A DNA stretch of 64,000 nt from Corbicula japonica (taxonomy: Eukaryota; Mollusca; Bivalvia; Venerida; Cyrenidae), in contig JAZAYU010000262.1 of NCBI GenBank assembly GCA_038501625.1, forward strand, positions 650,527-714,526, written 5' to 3'. A program made the position numbers and the translations under genes. The notes under the pieces are model-generated. The model did not search any database. It was not told the DNA's origin and worked only from the letters and a program-made list of their open reading frames with translations. Within the stretch, counting starts at the first letter, position 1. Each line of letters opens with the position of its first letter. Positions 34,262 to 44,246 of this stretch are shown here, one piece after another.

Positions 34262-35410
34262 AGCTCACCTGAGCACGAAGTGCTCATGGTGAGCTTTTGT
34301 GATTGCCTGATGTCCGTCGTCCGTGCGTCCGTCGTCAACTTTTTCTTCAAACGACTTCTTCTCTGAAACGGCTTGGCCAATTTTGACGAAACTTGACACA
34401 GATGTTCCTTGCATGAAGCTCTTCCAAAGTTGTTCAAAGAAATCAATTCCATGCAGAACTCTGGTTGCCATGGCAACCGAAAGGAAAAACTTTAAAAATC
34501 TTCTTGTCTGAAACCACAAGGCCTAGAGCTTAGATATTTTGCATTTAGCATCCTCTAGTGGAACTCACTCTACAAAGATTGTTCAAATTATTTCCCCGGG
34601 GTCTAAATTGGCCCCGCCCCAGGGGTCACTTCATTTTATAAAGACTTGTATAGGAAAACCTTTAAAAATCTTCTTGTCTAAAACCACAAGGCCTACGGCT
34701 TAGATATTTGGCATTTAGCATCCTCTAGTGGAACTCTACAAAGATTGTTCAAATTATTTCCCTGGGGTCAAAATTTGCCCCACCCCAGGGGTCACTTCAT
34801 TTTGCATAGACTTATATAGGAAAAAACTTTAAAAATCTTCTTGTCTGAAACCACAAAGCCTAGAGCTTAGATATTTGGCATTTAGCACTCTCTAGTGGAA
34901 CTCTACAAAAAATTGTTCAAATGATTTCCCTGGGGTCAAAATTGGCCCCGCCCCAGGTGTCACTTCATTTTATATAGACTTGTATAGGCAAAACTTTAAA
35001 AATCTTCTTGTCTGAAACCACAAGGCCTAGAGCTTAGATATTTGGCATTTAGCATCCTCTATTGGAACTCTACAAAGATTGTTCAAATTATTTTCCTGGG
35101 GTCAAATTTGGCCCCGCCCCAGGGGTCACTTCATTTTATATAGACTTGTATAGGCAAAACTTTAAAAATCTTCTTGTCTGAAACCACAAGGCCTAGAGCT
35201 TATATATTTGGCATTTAGCATCCTCTATTGGAACTCTACAAAGATTGTTCAAATTATTTTCCTGGGGTCAAAATTGGCCCCGCCCCAGGGGTCACTTCAT
35301 TTTATATAGACTTGTATAGGCAAAACTTTAACAATCTTCTTGTCTGAAACCACAAGCTGAGAATACTTTTGTACTCAGGTGAGCGATATAGGGCCATCAT
35401 GGCCCTCTTG
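34262..35410 (+). mobile_element. Helentron-like element with tandem core
   Basis: It starts with a hairpin (GCTCACCTGAGCAC ... GTGCTCATGGTGAGC, 34263-34294) and ends with CTCAGGTGAGC, the hairpin GGGCCATCATGGCCC (35391-35405) and CTCTTG, in a T-rich target. The same ends occur, inverted, at 4866-5750. The core is a tandem array. No Rep/helicase frame is present, so it would be non-autonomous. The hairpin, the shared end and the T-T target support the Helentron class, which is inferred. Confidence 0.65.
34485..35360 (+). repeat. Tandem array, about 167-bp unit, 5 copies plus a partial
   Basis: Units begin at about 34491, 34661, 34828, 34995, 35161 and 35327 with CTTTAAAAATCTTCTTGTCT. Each holds CACAAGGCCTAGAGCTTAG and GGCCCCGCCCCAGGGGTCAC. 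Spacing is 166-170 bp. Units are highly similar, suggesting recent expansion. The array forms the core of the Helentron-like element. Confidence 0.9.
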
Positions 35411-35572
35411 TTTTAATTATTTTGGCAAATGGGAAAACGGTAGGATAATTTGTTTTGGGACTAGCGTATGAATTTCCGACCGAATTACACAGTCAAGTTT
35501 TAAGTTCGCTCTACTAGGCGATAGAAAGGGACAAATCATGGGTTTGGCTTGTTTTTCAGGGTATGTGATAAA

Positions 35573-35726
35573 TAGAATACATCATTCGTGATCATTTTAT
35601 ACCTGAAAATATTAAACTTGTCATCTAAATCGATATAAAACTCGGCAAAAACCTCGTTTTATATCGATTTAGACGACTCGTTTAATAATTTCAGAATAAA
35701 ATGATCACTCATGTTGTATCCTCTAT
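35573..35726. mobile_element. Palindromic element, about 70-bp arms
   Basis: ATAGAATACATCATTCGTGA at the left is inverted at the right (CACTCATGTTGTATCCTCTAT), and the inner arms AAATCGATATAAAACTCG and CGTTTTATATCGATTT meet around a short loop (GCAAAAACCT). It abuts the resumed LINE reading frame. Confidence 0.8.
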
Positions 35727-38700
35727 AAACGAACCTACCAGGGTTACGATTATTTCAAGAACCTTCCTAGATCGAATTTTTATTTCAAACTGTATTAACT
35801 CCGCTAGACTCAGGTGTGATAAATAGGTCCAGCAATATTAGTGACCACTATGGTAATTTCATTCATATACAGGCCGAGGTAAGACCTATCTCTTCTTATA
35901 AAAGACGGGTCTGGTATTACAAACATGCAGATTATAAATCTCTGAATAATTTAATTCATTCTACTGATTGGTCATTTCTTTCTGAAAACAGTATTGATAC
36001 AGCCTGTGATAGGTTCCAATCAAAATTCTTAGAATTGATTCATAAATGTATTCCGTCAAAGATGGTAACTATTCGTCCAAATTATAAACCTTGGTATAAT
36101 TCTACAATTAGAAACATATCTCGTAAACGCGACCGACAAAAACAAATTGCTATTCAAACTTGAAAATCGTCGGACTGGTGCACGTATAAACAAATCCGAA
36201 ATAGAGTTTATACAATGTTATATGAAAAAAAATCGCGAGAGAGGCGTTTAACACCAATATAGAATTTACACTTAGTGAAATTAATAAAACGAATCCTAAG
36301 CAGTATTGGAAACTGGTGAGAATGCTTATGAAAGAAAATTGTAATTACGAAACAATACCACCACTTTTGAACCATGACAACGGCTATTTTGTTTCTGACT
36401 TTGACAGAGCAAGTATTTTAAATGATTATTTTGTTTCTATATCGTCGCTCAACGATACTAATATCAATTTGCCAACATTTTCTAGAACAACAAAGTCCTC
36501 AATCGATACTATCTTTATAACGGAACAAGATATAACCGATAATTTAAGTGATCTTGCTAACAAAGTAAGCGGTCCAGACGGCATAAGGAAACGGATGCAT
36601 AAAGAGTCTTTTAAAACTTTATTCCGTCCACTTAGTATATTATTTAATAGATCTTTAAGAGAAAAATGTTATCAAACTATCTGGAAACAAGCTAACGTAA
36701 TGCCTCTGTTTAAAAAAGGTGATAGAGACAAACCGTCTAACTATAGACCTATATCATTAATATGTTGCCTAGGAAAAGTTATGGAACGCGCTGTATTCAA
36801 ACATTTATATAATTACTTAATTGCAAACTGCCTCATTTACAAAAATCGGTCGGGTTTTCTACCACAGCATTCAACGGTTTATCAATTCATAGATGTTTAT
36901 CATCGTATATGCAAGGCCTTTGATGAGAAAAAAGTCTACATGCATAATTTTCTGCGATATATCCAAAGCTTTCGACAGAGTTTGGCATAAAGGGTTTATA
37001 TTTAAACTTAAGCATATAGGAATTTCTGGGGATTTTCTTATCTGGTTATCAAGCTACATTGTATCTAGAAAATCGTTGTCAAAGAGTTTTTGGTGGCTCA
37101 ACGTTTTCAAATTCTAAACAAATAAGCGCTGGTGTAATTCAAGGGTCCGTGCTTGGACCTTTACTATTCCTTATATATGTCAATGACATTTCCGAGTCGC
37201 TTTTGAGTATCACTAGATTATTTGCTGACGACATTTCTCTAGCAGTATCTAACGGCATCGATTTCATAGAAAATTCTTTAAATGAAGGCCTTAACAAAAT
37301 TTTGCTATGGTCTAAACATCGGTTAGTGCAGTTCAATCCTGCTTAAACGGAAGTCTTATTTCTCTCTATATCAAATGTACCCTTGCCCCTACTATACTTC
37401 GAAAACTCTCAACTTAACTTAAACTTTGTAAAAAAACATAAGCATCTTGGAATTACTCTAAGCGACGATGGAACTTGGCACGCACACATATCTATTAACA
37501 TCAAAAAATCTTCAAGTATCTTAGGGTCGATACGAATGCTTAAATTTTAATTAAAGAGAACCACTTTAATTCAAATGCATATATCATACCTAAGACCTAT
37601 TCTAGAATACGCTGCAGTCATTTGTGATAAATGTACTATCTATAAAAAAAAAATACCTAAGAAAAAAATACAGTATGAAGCTGCAAGAATTGTCACCGGG
37701 TGAACACGATCAGTATCAATAGAAAGATTAATTTATAAAATAGGTTGGGTTTCCCTTGGAGATCGAAGAGAAATGCAAAAGTTAACTTTAATTCAAAAAT
37801 ATAAACAAGGTCAATTGCGCCATATCTAAAAGATCTATTTCCATTTACTGTCGAGGAATCAGTCCTTATCACCTTCGGAACCGAAGTGATTTTGTTACAC
37901 AGCATATAAGAACCGAGATATTTAATAAATCTGTGATACCCTCGTCTATTAAATTGTGGAATGAATTAGATGAACACTTCCATTATTTAAGCTTTAACTA
38001 AAAGAAATTTTTAAACCTCCACTAGTCCCCCATATTATTTAACTGGCGAGCGTCTTCAACAAATTTTTCATGCTCGCTTAAGAAACCGTTGTAGTAACTT
38101 AAACGGTAACCTCTTCATTAATCATATTAAAAATTCCCGAATGTGCGAGTACGGGTATGCATTTGAATATGCTGAACATTTCTGTTTCCAATGCCCACGA
38201 TTTAGAACTCAAAGACATCAATTTTTTATCAATACTCGGATATTTCACCCACTGAATACAAATAAACTTCTTTTCGGCATCGAAAACCTTATCGTAGAAG
38301 AAAATACAAAATGTATCTTCATTGTCCCCGAAGTACAAAAATACATTAAAGCTACTAAACGCTTTGATGAGCAAAACTAATTGACATTCAATACATTAGA
38401 ATCAAATTCATTGTCCTTTGTGAATCTTGGATTTTATTTAGGGCAGTTGCAGGATTGGAGTGGTGGAGTATGAGGTTCGTCGGCTTGGCTTGTGATGGCG
38501 CATCAAATCTCTTTTTTTTCATTCTCTTCTTTTAAATCTAAAATTACATTTTGCTTAAGTTTGCTTTTTGTTTTTATAATGTTACGAGTTGTTAAATTTC
38601 CCTTTCTCATAAAACAAGCATTTCTGTTCATGTCACTAACTCTAGGAAAAACTTGAATATGATAGAATAAAGATAATGTTGTACCATATTTGTTTGACAT

Positions 38701-38884
38701 TAATAGTGGCACAAGGGGACGGGCTGTCTGCTAATGTTAGAAAAACTTGTAGCCCAACCCATTTGCTTATTTATTATAATATTCTGTAAAACAAATCAAT
38801 TGTTCCTAAATGTTTAATGTTAAACTAAAACTACTACTGTACTAGAGAACTACATATATTATTATAAGTAATAAAATCTGATTA

Positions 38885-39200
38885 AAATAAACTACGGTTT
38901 CTCGTTAAGGGCAAACCATACGCCACTGATCATGGAATTGTAGTTATATATACCGCATTGAATGTTCCATGATCACCGCCATATACATACCATAGCTTAA
39001 AAAGTAATATATGCATTCCAGAAATCGCCACACTAAAAAAAACACAGCCTCCCCGCGCAACGAAAAAGAAGAGTGCTCAAAATTGTACTCTTTGCTGGTG
39101 TAATTATTCACATACGCTCAACCTGAAGCTAGGCGAGGTAGGCAGTTAATAAGCATTTCCATTAATGTCCATGAGAAGGCTGAATCAAGCCGAAAAGAAA
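38885..39200. repeat. Mosaic of R2 and R1 repeat fragments
   Basis: At 38885-38990 an R2-like stretch (GTTAAGGGCAAACCATACGC, CCGCATTGAATGTTCCATGA) is followed at 39000-39070 by an inverted R1 scrap (ACACAGCCTCCCCGCG) and at 39115-39200 by more R2 (AGGCAGTTAATAAGCATTTC). Old and fragmented. Confidence 0.45.
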
Positions 39201-39420
39201 ATACACCATCATCGAATATTTTACTTCTGGACAACATAGTATCAACCTTGTAAAAATCTCGACTTGTCATTAGAAATGCTTGTTGATAGTTTTATTATTC
39301 TAAAGTAGCTTATTCAATTGTTGAATAATAATTATTGTTTTTTTTTCAATCGTGACAATTGCATGTATATACTATTTTTGGAGTTGCAGCTGTTTTTTTT
39401 AAAATATTATTTATTTTCAG

Positions 39421-39549
39421 CTGCAAGTATGCGAGTTACACAAATGCTATTGGTTAGATGTAATGGGAATCGAAAAAGGAACGCTGGCAGGACTGCATCA
39501 AGAAGATATAAGTAATTTGTTGGCAGGCAATATTCTGCCAGGTTATACG
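39421..39549 (+). CDS. IFI44-like GTPase, exon with DxxG motif
   Basis: A 129-nt exon (43 codons, phase 0 at both ends) between TTATTTTCAG and GTAAAA. It encodes LQVCELHKCYWLDVMGIEKG, then GLHQEDISNLLAGNILPGYT. DVMG (exon residues 13-16) is the DxxG element (G3) that contacts the gamma phosphate and magnesium, and the following G-L-x-x-(D/E)-D-I segment is typical of IFI44-type proteins. It joins in frame to the P-loop exon 9.2 kb upstream and to the exon at 41565. The distance between TRK and DVMG is slightly shorter than in vertebrate relatives, so a small extra exon cannot be excluded. Confidence 0.8.
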
Positions 39550-40029
39550 GTAAAATGTTTGCACTTTCCTCATATAAGTAGATTCTAATTGCGTGATTGT
39601 ATTGTATTGAACGACTACAATATACGTGGAAGAGTTGTGAAGGTTGAATGAGATAAGGATAGAGAAAACTTATTAAAACGAGTTGTGCGAGCAGGTGAAT
39701 GAAAGGATATACGAACGGACGGATGAATACTATTACAGGAAATGGGGACCTTTTTCCCCTTTTGTAATGTTCGAAACATCCTGACTAACTTAAGAAATAT
39801 TCGGTTTTCGTTAGTCTAAGAGTTCTACCGAGGAGTTCAGGCGGTTTATCAACCATTATTTTCTTTAAAATGTAACATCCATGGAATATAACATTATACA
39901 TGTAATATTTTTGACCCTTTTTACATAGACACGTAGCGGCAAAAAAATGGTCACATTATGTTGACTTGCCTTTGGCCTATCCGACACGTCATTCGCACCT
40001 TTAAATGTCGGTTGGTACCTAAGATTGTA
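39550..40029. other. Intron 2 sequence, no recognised feature
   Basis: AT-rich intronic DNA downstream of the DxxG exon; no repeat boundary was identified. Confidence 0.5.
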
Positions 40030-40345
40030 AATAACAAAATCTTATTGGTTTACCTGGTTCGCATCCAACTAGAGGTACTATCATTTGAAATTCACAGTAG
40101 CGCTAATAGTGCAGTGTGGCGGCCGTAAAAAGTCTCCCCGTACATATAGTCAGTATTGTTATCAGTAAAATAACCCGTTACCGATGTCATGCAGTGATTG
40201 TTACGTATATCAGGGCTATCCAATCAACCTTTTGGGGGGATGTCCCGGTTAGCTAAATTGGTTGCGTCGCAGGAATTGCAGGGCTAGGCGCTGTCGCAGT
40301 GACGGTGCGGGTTCGCTCCCAGCTAGAGGCACTATCATCTGATAT
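40030..40345 (+). repeat. tRNA-derived SINE in a dimeric arrangement
   Basis: A 3' scrap of one tRNA-like head (TGGTTCGCATCCAACTAGAG near 40060) is followed by a body (CACAGTAGCGCTAATAGTGC, AAAAGTCTCCCCGTACA) and then a full tRNA-like head at 40242-40330. The head has A box TAGCTAAATTGG (40250-40261) and B box GGGTTCGCTCCC (40309-40320). The order and sequence match 16195-16526 on the opposite strand. Confidence 0.65.
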
Positions 40346-40429
40346 GGCAAATCTTTTATCTACGAACTTGTGCAGCATTTTGAGAAACTCGGGGATCAGG
40401 GGTATCCCCGGGAACGTTTTAAATGTTTA

Positions 40430-40880
40430 AGCTAGCTCGATATTGATAACATGTGTCGGTGTGGATTTAAAACCGGTTCTGGGGTGCACCAACCTCACAC
40501 TTACCCCAACAGGTTCTTATATCACAAAACAAGTACAAGTTGTCTTGGTGAAATAACTCTTACTCACCCATCGGCTCAATAATGTTGCATGCAAAAGCAC
40601 ACAAACATATAAAACATAAGAAACTAATAACATTGCAAAGCCAAAGGGCGGGCACTCAATGATCTTACCGAGACAAGTGCTCCTCGAGTAAAATCAGCAA
40701 GAACACGTTGATAGGGATAAAAGAAACAAATCGAGCTTAAAATTTTTTAAGAAATGATTTTCCAATAAACTTTCATAAACTCTTAAACCCCAACTACCGT
40801 CGTGCAACCAAAGAGGTAGGCATAATGATAAATTGTAGATGGGTTAATCACCAGGCATGCAGAGCGCTGTAAAGTGTATG
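40430..40880 (-). repeat. Dispersed repeat family R1, near-complete copy
   Basis: Reverse complement of 62995-63430. Landmarks on the plus strand are GGTGCACCAACCTCACACTT, AAGAACACGTTGATAGGGAT, GTGCAACCAAAGAGGTAGGC and GTAGATGGGTTAATCACCAG. It lies in intron 2. Confidence 0.7.
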
Positions 40881-40924
40881 TTTAAAAATCGTGTCTATCT
40901 TTTTTAATATCACTGTAGCGTTGT

Positions 40925-41563
40925 TTATATAAATCTGTTTTAATATCACAGTTGTTAGCGTTGTTTGTGCCGTGTGGCGGCTGTAAAATGTCTTCTCGTA
41001 CATTGAATCAGTTTCGTTCTTTGAAGATCGTCGAGCACGATTTTGCTGTAATATGTGAATAGTACTTCTAAAGTTACTTTTGTTTAAATATTTCGGCCAG
41101 CTTAAAGATGAGTTGTTTCAATATTTCAGCCAATATAGATTTGGATAATGTTCAATCAGCCCTAGGATATACTTCCTGCTTTTTACATTTTGTCTTTGGC
41201 GTTGTCTGTGATTTGCAGGATTTATATTATCAGATACCCTGTCAAATTCTATTCTGCCATTTTTTTTTCTTGTTTAGGGCAAACCCGTTCTTTTATCTAG
41301 ATACCATACGCCGGTAAACATGGAATCGTTTTAATCTGAAAATACCGCATTGAAGGTTCCAGGTTCACCGCAAAATGCATAACATCGTTTGGGATGTATC
41401 CAAGTTCTACTGTTTATTAAGGTAAACATTGAGTTGCGCTCAATCCGGGGCTGGGCGTTCATTTCCATTACTGTCGATAAACAGGCTCAATCAAATCGAC
41501 CCTGCAATATTATCATATTTGTCGTGTTTGGTTGCATTCAAAGTTCTCTTTTCATCTATTTCA
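40925..41563 (-). repeat. Dispersed repeat family R2, long copy abutting an exon
   Basis: Reverse complement of the R2 copies at 7513 and 28165. Plus-strand landmarks are GTGCCGTGTGGCGGCTG, GTGATTTGCAGGATTTATAT, TGAAAATACCGCATTGAAGG and, at the right end, GTCGTGTTTGGTTGCATTC and AAAGTTCTCTTTTCATCTATT. Its end merges with the splice acceptor of the exon at 41565. Confidence 0.75.
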
Positions 41564-41564
41564 G

Positions 41565-41739
41565 TTTGACACCAATCATATTCCGCTCGAAAGTGCTAAA
41601 TTTAAAGCAGAGCCTTCACTCGCAGAGAAAGCCCACTGCAACATACTTATAGTTTCAGCATCAGATATATATTTATCGACGATGGACATAGATTTAAAAC
41701 AAAAACTGGTAAAGGTTCTGGAACATGCAAACAAAGCTG
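41565..41739 (+). CDS. IFI44-like GTPase, exon between DxxG and TKxD
   Basis: A 175-nt exon (58 codons plus one base; phase 0 in, phase 1 out) between CTATTTCAG and GTAAGT. It encodes FDTNHIPLESAKF, then SLAEKAHCNILIVSASDIYL and a helix ending LVKVLEHANKA. In IFI44-type proteins this is the stretch (K-x-H-C-hydrophobic strand, then a long helix) that precedes the G4 motif. The single leftover G joins AT of the exon at 57401 to form an Asp codon. The acceptor tract comes from the end of an R2 repeat. Confidence 0.85.
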
Positions 41740-42077
41740 GTAAGTTCATGTTTTTAAAACAAATTATGTCAAGCAAAGAACTATTTACTGTGTTGGGGTT
41801 TCAATATGCAAAAATATATATTTCTGGAATAACTTACATTAAAAAATACATGTACGAGTATATATACATTCCATGTACATATCAGCTTATCTTTATGCAC
41901 TGCTATTTCAGCCCTCCACAAAAACGCTAATTCCTGTGCTGATTTCATGTATTCTACAATGGGAGCCTACCGATATACACAGTTACCTCCCATTGAGAGT
42001 GGCTTCCCTTGCTGATTGGGTGGTTCCGGTTTAGAAGCGATAATACGCGTAGCGTTAGAAGTGTAGATAAAAGTTAA

Positions 42078-42896
42078 GGTAATTCAAACTTCCAGATAGT
42101 ACAGTGTACTAATGATGAGCTGTGAAAATTAAATTATGATTTTTTGCAACAATTTTTAAACAAACTGTTATTATAATGTTACAAACAGATGAATATTGTT
42201 AATAACCGGAGACAGTTGTTGAAAAAAATTAATTTTGTTCAAAAAGTAATAAAATGAGGTACCTGCTATGTTGTCTATTCCGGGTGTCAAAATAAAACAC
42301 TTTCCGCTCAATAATCAAAAATAATTAAATACAATATCCAGTTCAATGTTCCATTTAGGGTCAACCAGTGTTTCTTTTTCAAAATAACTATAAAATATTG
42401 CTCTTATAAATCAAAATCCAAACACATCATCCTTTGTCCCATGAGGTCACTCACCCATGTAAAAAGCATGCAAATCATGCCCACTTGTGTTTACCTGTAG
42501 GATAGTTTTATCTCTACATGTATAACAATGTGAATCTTGTGTGATGGTATTTGTGCAGTGTTTTGAAATTCATTATAGACAATGTTTAAAATGTTATTTT
42601 GAAAAAGTAACACTGGTTGGCCCTAGAGGGAACTGGATATTGTCATTAATTGTTTTGGATTTATTTGAGTGGAAAATGCTTTATTTTGACACCCGGATTA
42701 AACAACATAGCAGGTACCACATTTTATTACTTTTCTAACAAAATTCATTTTTTCAACAATTGTCTCCTGTTATTATCAATATTCATCTGTTTGTAACAAT
42801 ATAATAACAGCTTGTTTGGAAATTGTTGAAAAAAATGTAATTAATTTTCACAGCTCATCATTAGTACAACTGTACTATCTGGAAGTCTGAATTACC
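42078..42896. mobile_element. TTAA-flanked foldback element, about 350-bp arms
   Basis: The two arms (42078-42425 and about 42535-42896) are inverted copies covering most of the element. Examples are GGTAATTCAAACTTCCAGAT at the left end and its inverse at the right, and TACCTGCTATGTTGT inverted near 42705. TTAA flanks both sides (42074-42077 and 42897-42900). It interrupts element E copy 2. The 66-codon frame inside (42541-42738) is not a recognised protein. Confidence 0.85.
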
Positions 42897-43694
42897 TTAA
42901 CGAAGTGCATTTTGAAGTTAAAATGCCTTGCCGACTTAGCAAAAAAATAAAACAGGCATATCAGGAATAACCATTGATTTTGTAAATTGATTTTAAGTTA
43001 ATAACTAAATGCAACTTTACCTGTGTATGTCCCTTTATCCTTTTAAAATTGATTTATTTGCTGGCATGGAAATTATAGCTTTTTATATTTTCAGCCAATC
43101 ATCATTAGGTCATGCAAACAATGCTATTTAAGAAAAGGACCTGGTGTTTTATGACCATGATGCGTAATCTAATAGAGTTCTTTCACATTGTTACCCCTCC
43201 TTAACGCTCTCTAAAATTGAAGAGCATATTTAGTCGATAAATGCACGCGAGGGGGCATTACTATTGTTAATATGACTAAGTGATTATAAAAATTAAGAAC
43301 ATGTTGATTAATCATTTCAAATTTATGAATAAGTAAGTTCAGTCAAACAACGAAGAATAAAAAAAAACGTTATGATCATTTACAAACACATCAAGAAAGT
43401 TTATGCGCATTTTAAACATTGTTTATCGCGGTATTTTCAGGACGCGAGTATCAAACGGAATTGTTTGGGTTTTTGATGAAAATACACACGTGAATTGTGT
43501 TTAATAAAAATAAATCTGTATAATTGACAATTCAGACGAACATTATTGGGCATTTTGCCGTTTTACGGCATTTTTTGTAACGCTATAATTTATAGTGTAA
43601 TGAGACATACTTATATTCTTATGTAGCTCGTCGGCGACTAGGTTGATATATGTTTTGCTTTTGAGAAAAAAAAATTACCGATTTACATAATAGG

Positions 43695-43862
43695 ATGATT
43701 CCAGCTACAACCCGAGAAATCGTTAAATTGATTGAACCAAACGAATATTGCCGGACGGCAGGCCAACCAAAACTATTAAAAAAATCCAGAGAGTTTTTTT
43801 TTAATAAAACTATTTTGATGTTGAAGTTCGTAATTGTTGTCGCTGAAGGATTTGAAATATAA
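43695..43862 (+). CDS. Small conserved ORF of element F, copy 1
   Basis: A 55-codon frame starting MIPATTREIVKLIEPNEYCR and continuing TAGQPKLLKK. The copy in 58884-60967 has a matching start (MIPTTNREIVK, NEYCRTSGQPKL) on the minus strand, while the C-terminal halves differ through frameshifts. The TTREIVKLIE-like helix followed by a short linker is reminiscent of a DNA-binding helix, but no family was recognised. Confidence 0.3.
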   Translation: MIPATTREIVKLIEPNEYCRTAGQPKLLKKSREFFFNKTILMLKFVIVVAEGFEI

Positions 43863-44246
43863 TATTTTCATTTCTGTTTAAAATCAAAATGACCATGGAC
43901 CAAAACAAATGAACAGGACTGCGATATTCAGGTCCGAGTTTAGTTTTATGACACTTAGCTGTTGTGTACATGTGTGCCCGATGCATCGTGTCACTATCAC
44001 GTAATCTCTCAATAAACAGAAAATTTTGGAGCCGTGACCAAGACCAAGTTTCTTAATATTGATTTATATATAATATAATAATTTATATAATATAATTGTA
44101 AAACCCATTCTAAATTCAGTTAAATTTATGTTTCATTAATTATCCTTTTCAATATATTTAAATCCTGAGATTTTGCCTGAAAATCCATAGATCCGGAGAA
44201 GAACCTTACGTTCCGGAAATTTTAGATAAATTCCTGAGATTTTGGA

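Larger units (their letters stand above)
33665..35726. mobile_element. Composite insertion inside the CR1-like LINE
   Basis: The endonuclease reading stops making sense after LTDLINVI near 33665 and resumes at INEPTRVT near 35724, so about 2.06 kb has been inserted. TATTTATCACATACC at 33665-33679 is exactly inverted at 35561-35575, beside the palindrome at 35573-35726. The insertion holds a Helentron-like element (34262-35410). The stretch 33740-34260 is unassigned. Confidence 0.6.
32650..38790 (+). pseudogene. Degenerate CR1-like LINE with 2A motif
   Basis: A plus-strand LINE broken by stops, frameshifts and a 2-kb insertion. From 32994 a 110-codon frame has a hydrophobic segment, a 2A-like motif, then HQNIRSTKNKLDYIKDN and FTETHL, the start of the apurinic-type endonuclease. 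The endonuclease continues at 33493 (VICLGDINEDQ) and, after the insertion, from about 35727 (EPTRVTIISRTFLDRIF; SDH near 35840). RT blocks run from 36316 (KVSGPDGI, NVMPLFKKGDRDK, NYRPISLI) through CDISKAFDRVWH near 36960 and GVIQGSVLGPLLF to the catalytic box FADD at 37221-37232. The tail includes HLGITLSDDGTWHAHI, YLRPILEYAAV and a C/H-rich end (38141-38380). A 3' untranslated stretch reaches about 38790. It lies in intron 1 of the GTPase gene, in the same orientation. Confidence 0.85.

Noticed and set aside
34222..34519. Overlapping frames at the start of the Helentron-like element
   Set aside because: They lie in the 5' hairpin and CCGTCCGTCG-rich part of the repeat; products are not conserved protein-like sequences.
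40242..40330. tRNA gene
   Set aside because: A and B boxes are present, but the arms do not form a good cloverleaf and the unit recurs as part of a dimeric repeat, so it is a SINE head rather than a tRNA gene.
42541..42738. 65-codon frame in the foldback element
   Set aside because: It lies within one inverted arm; the mirrored arm does not preserve the frame and no family was recognised.
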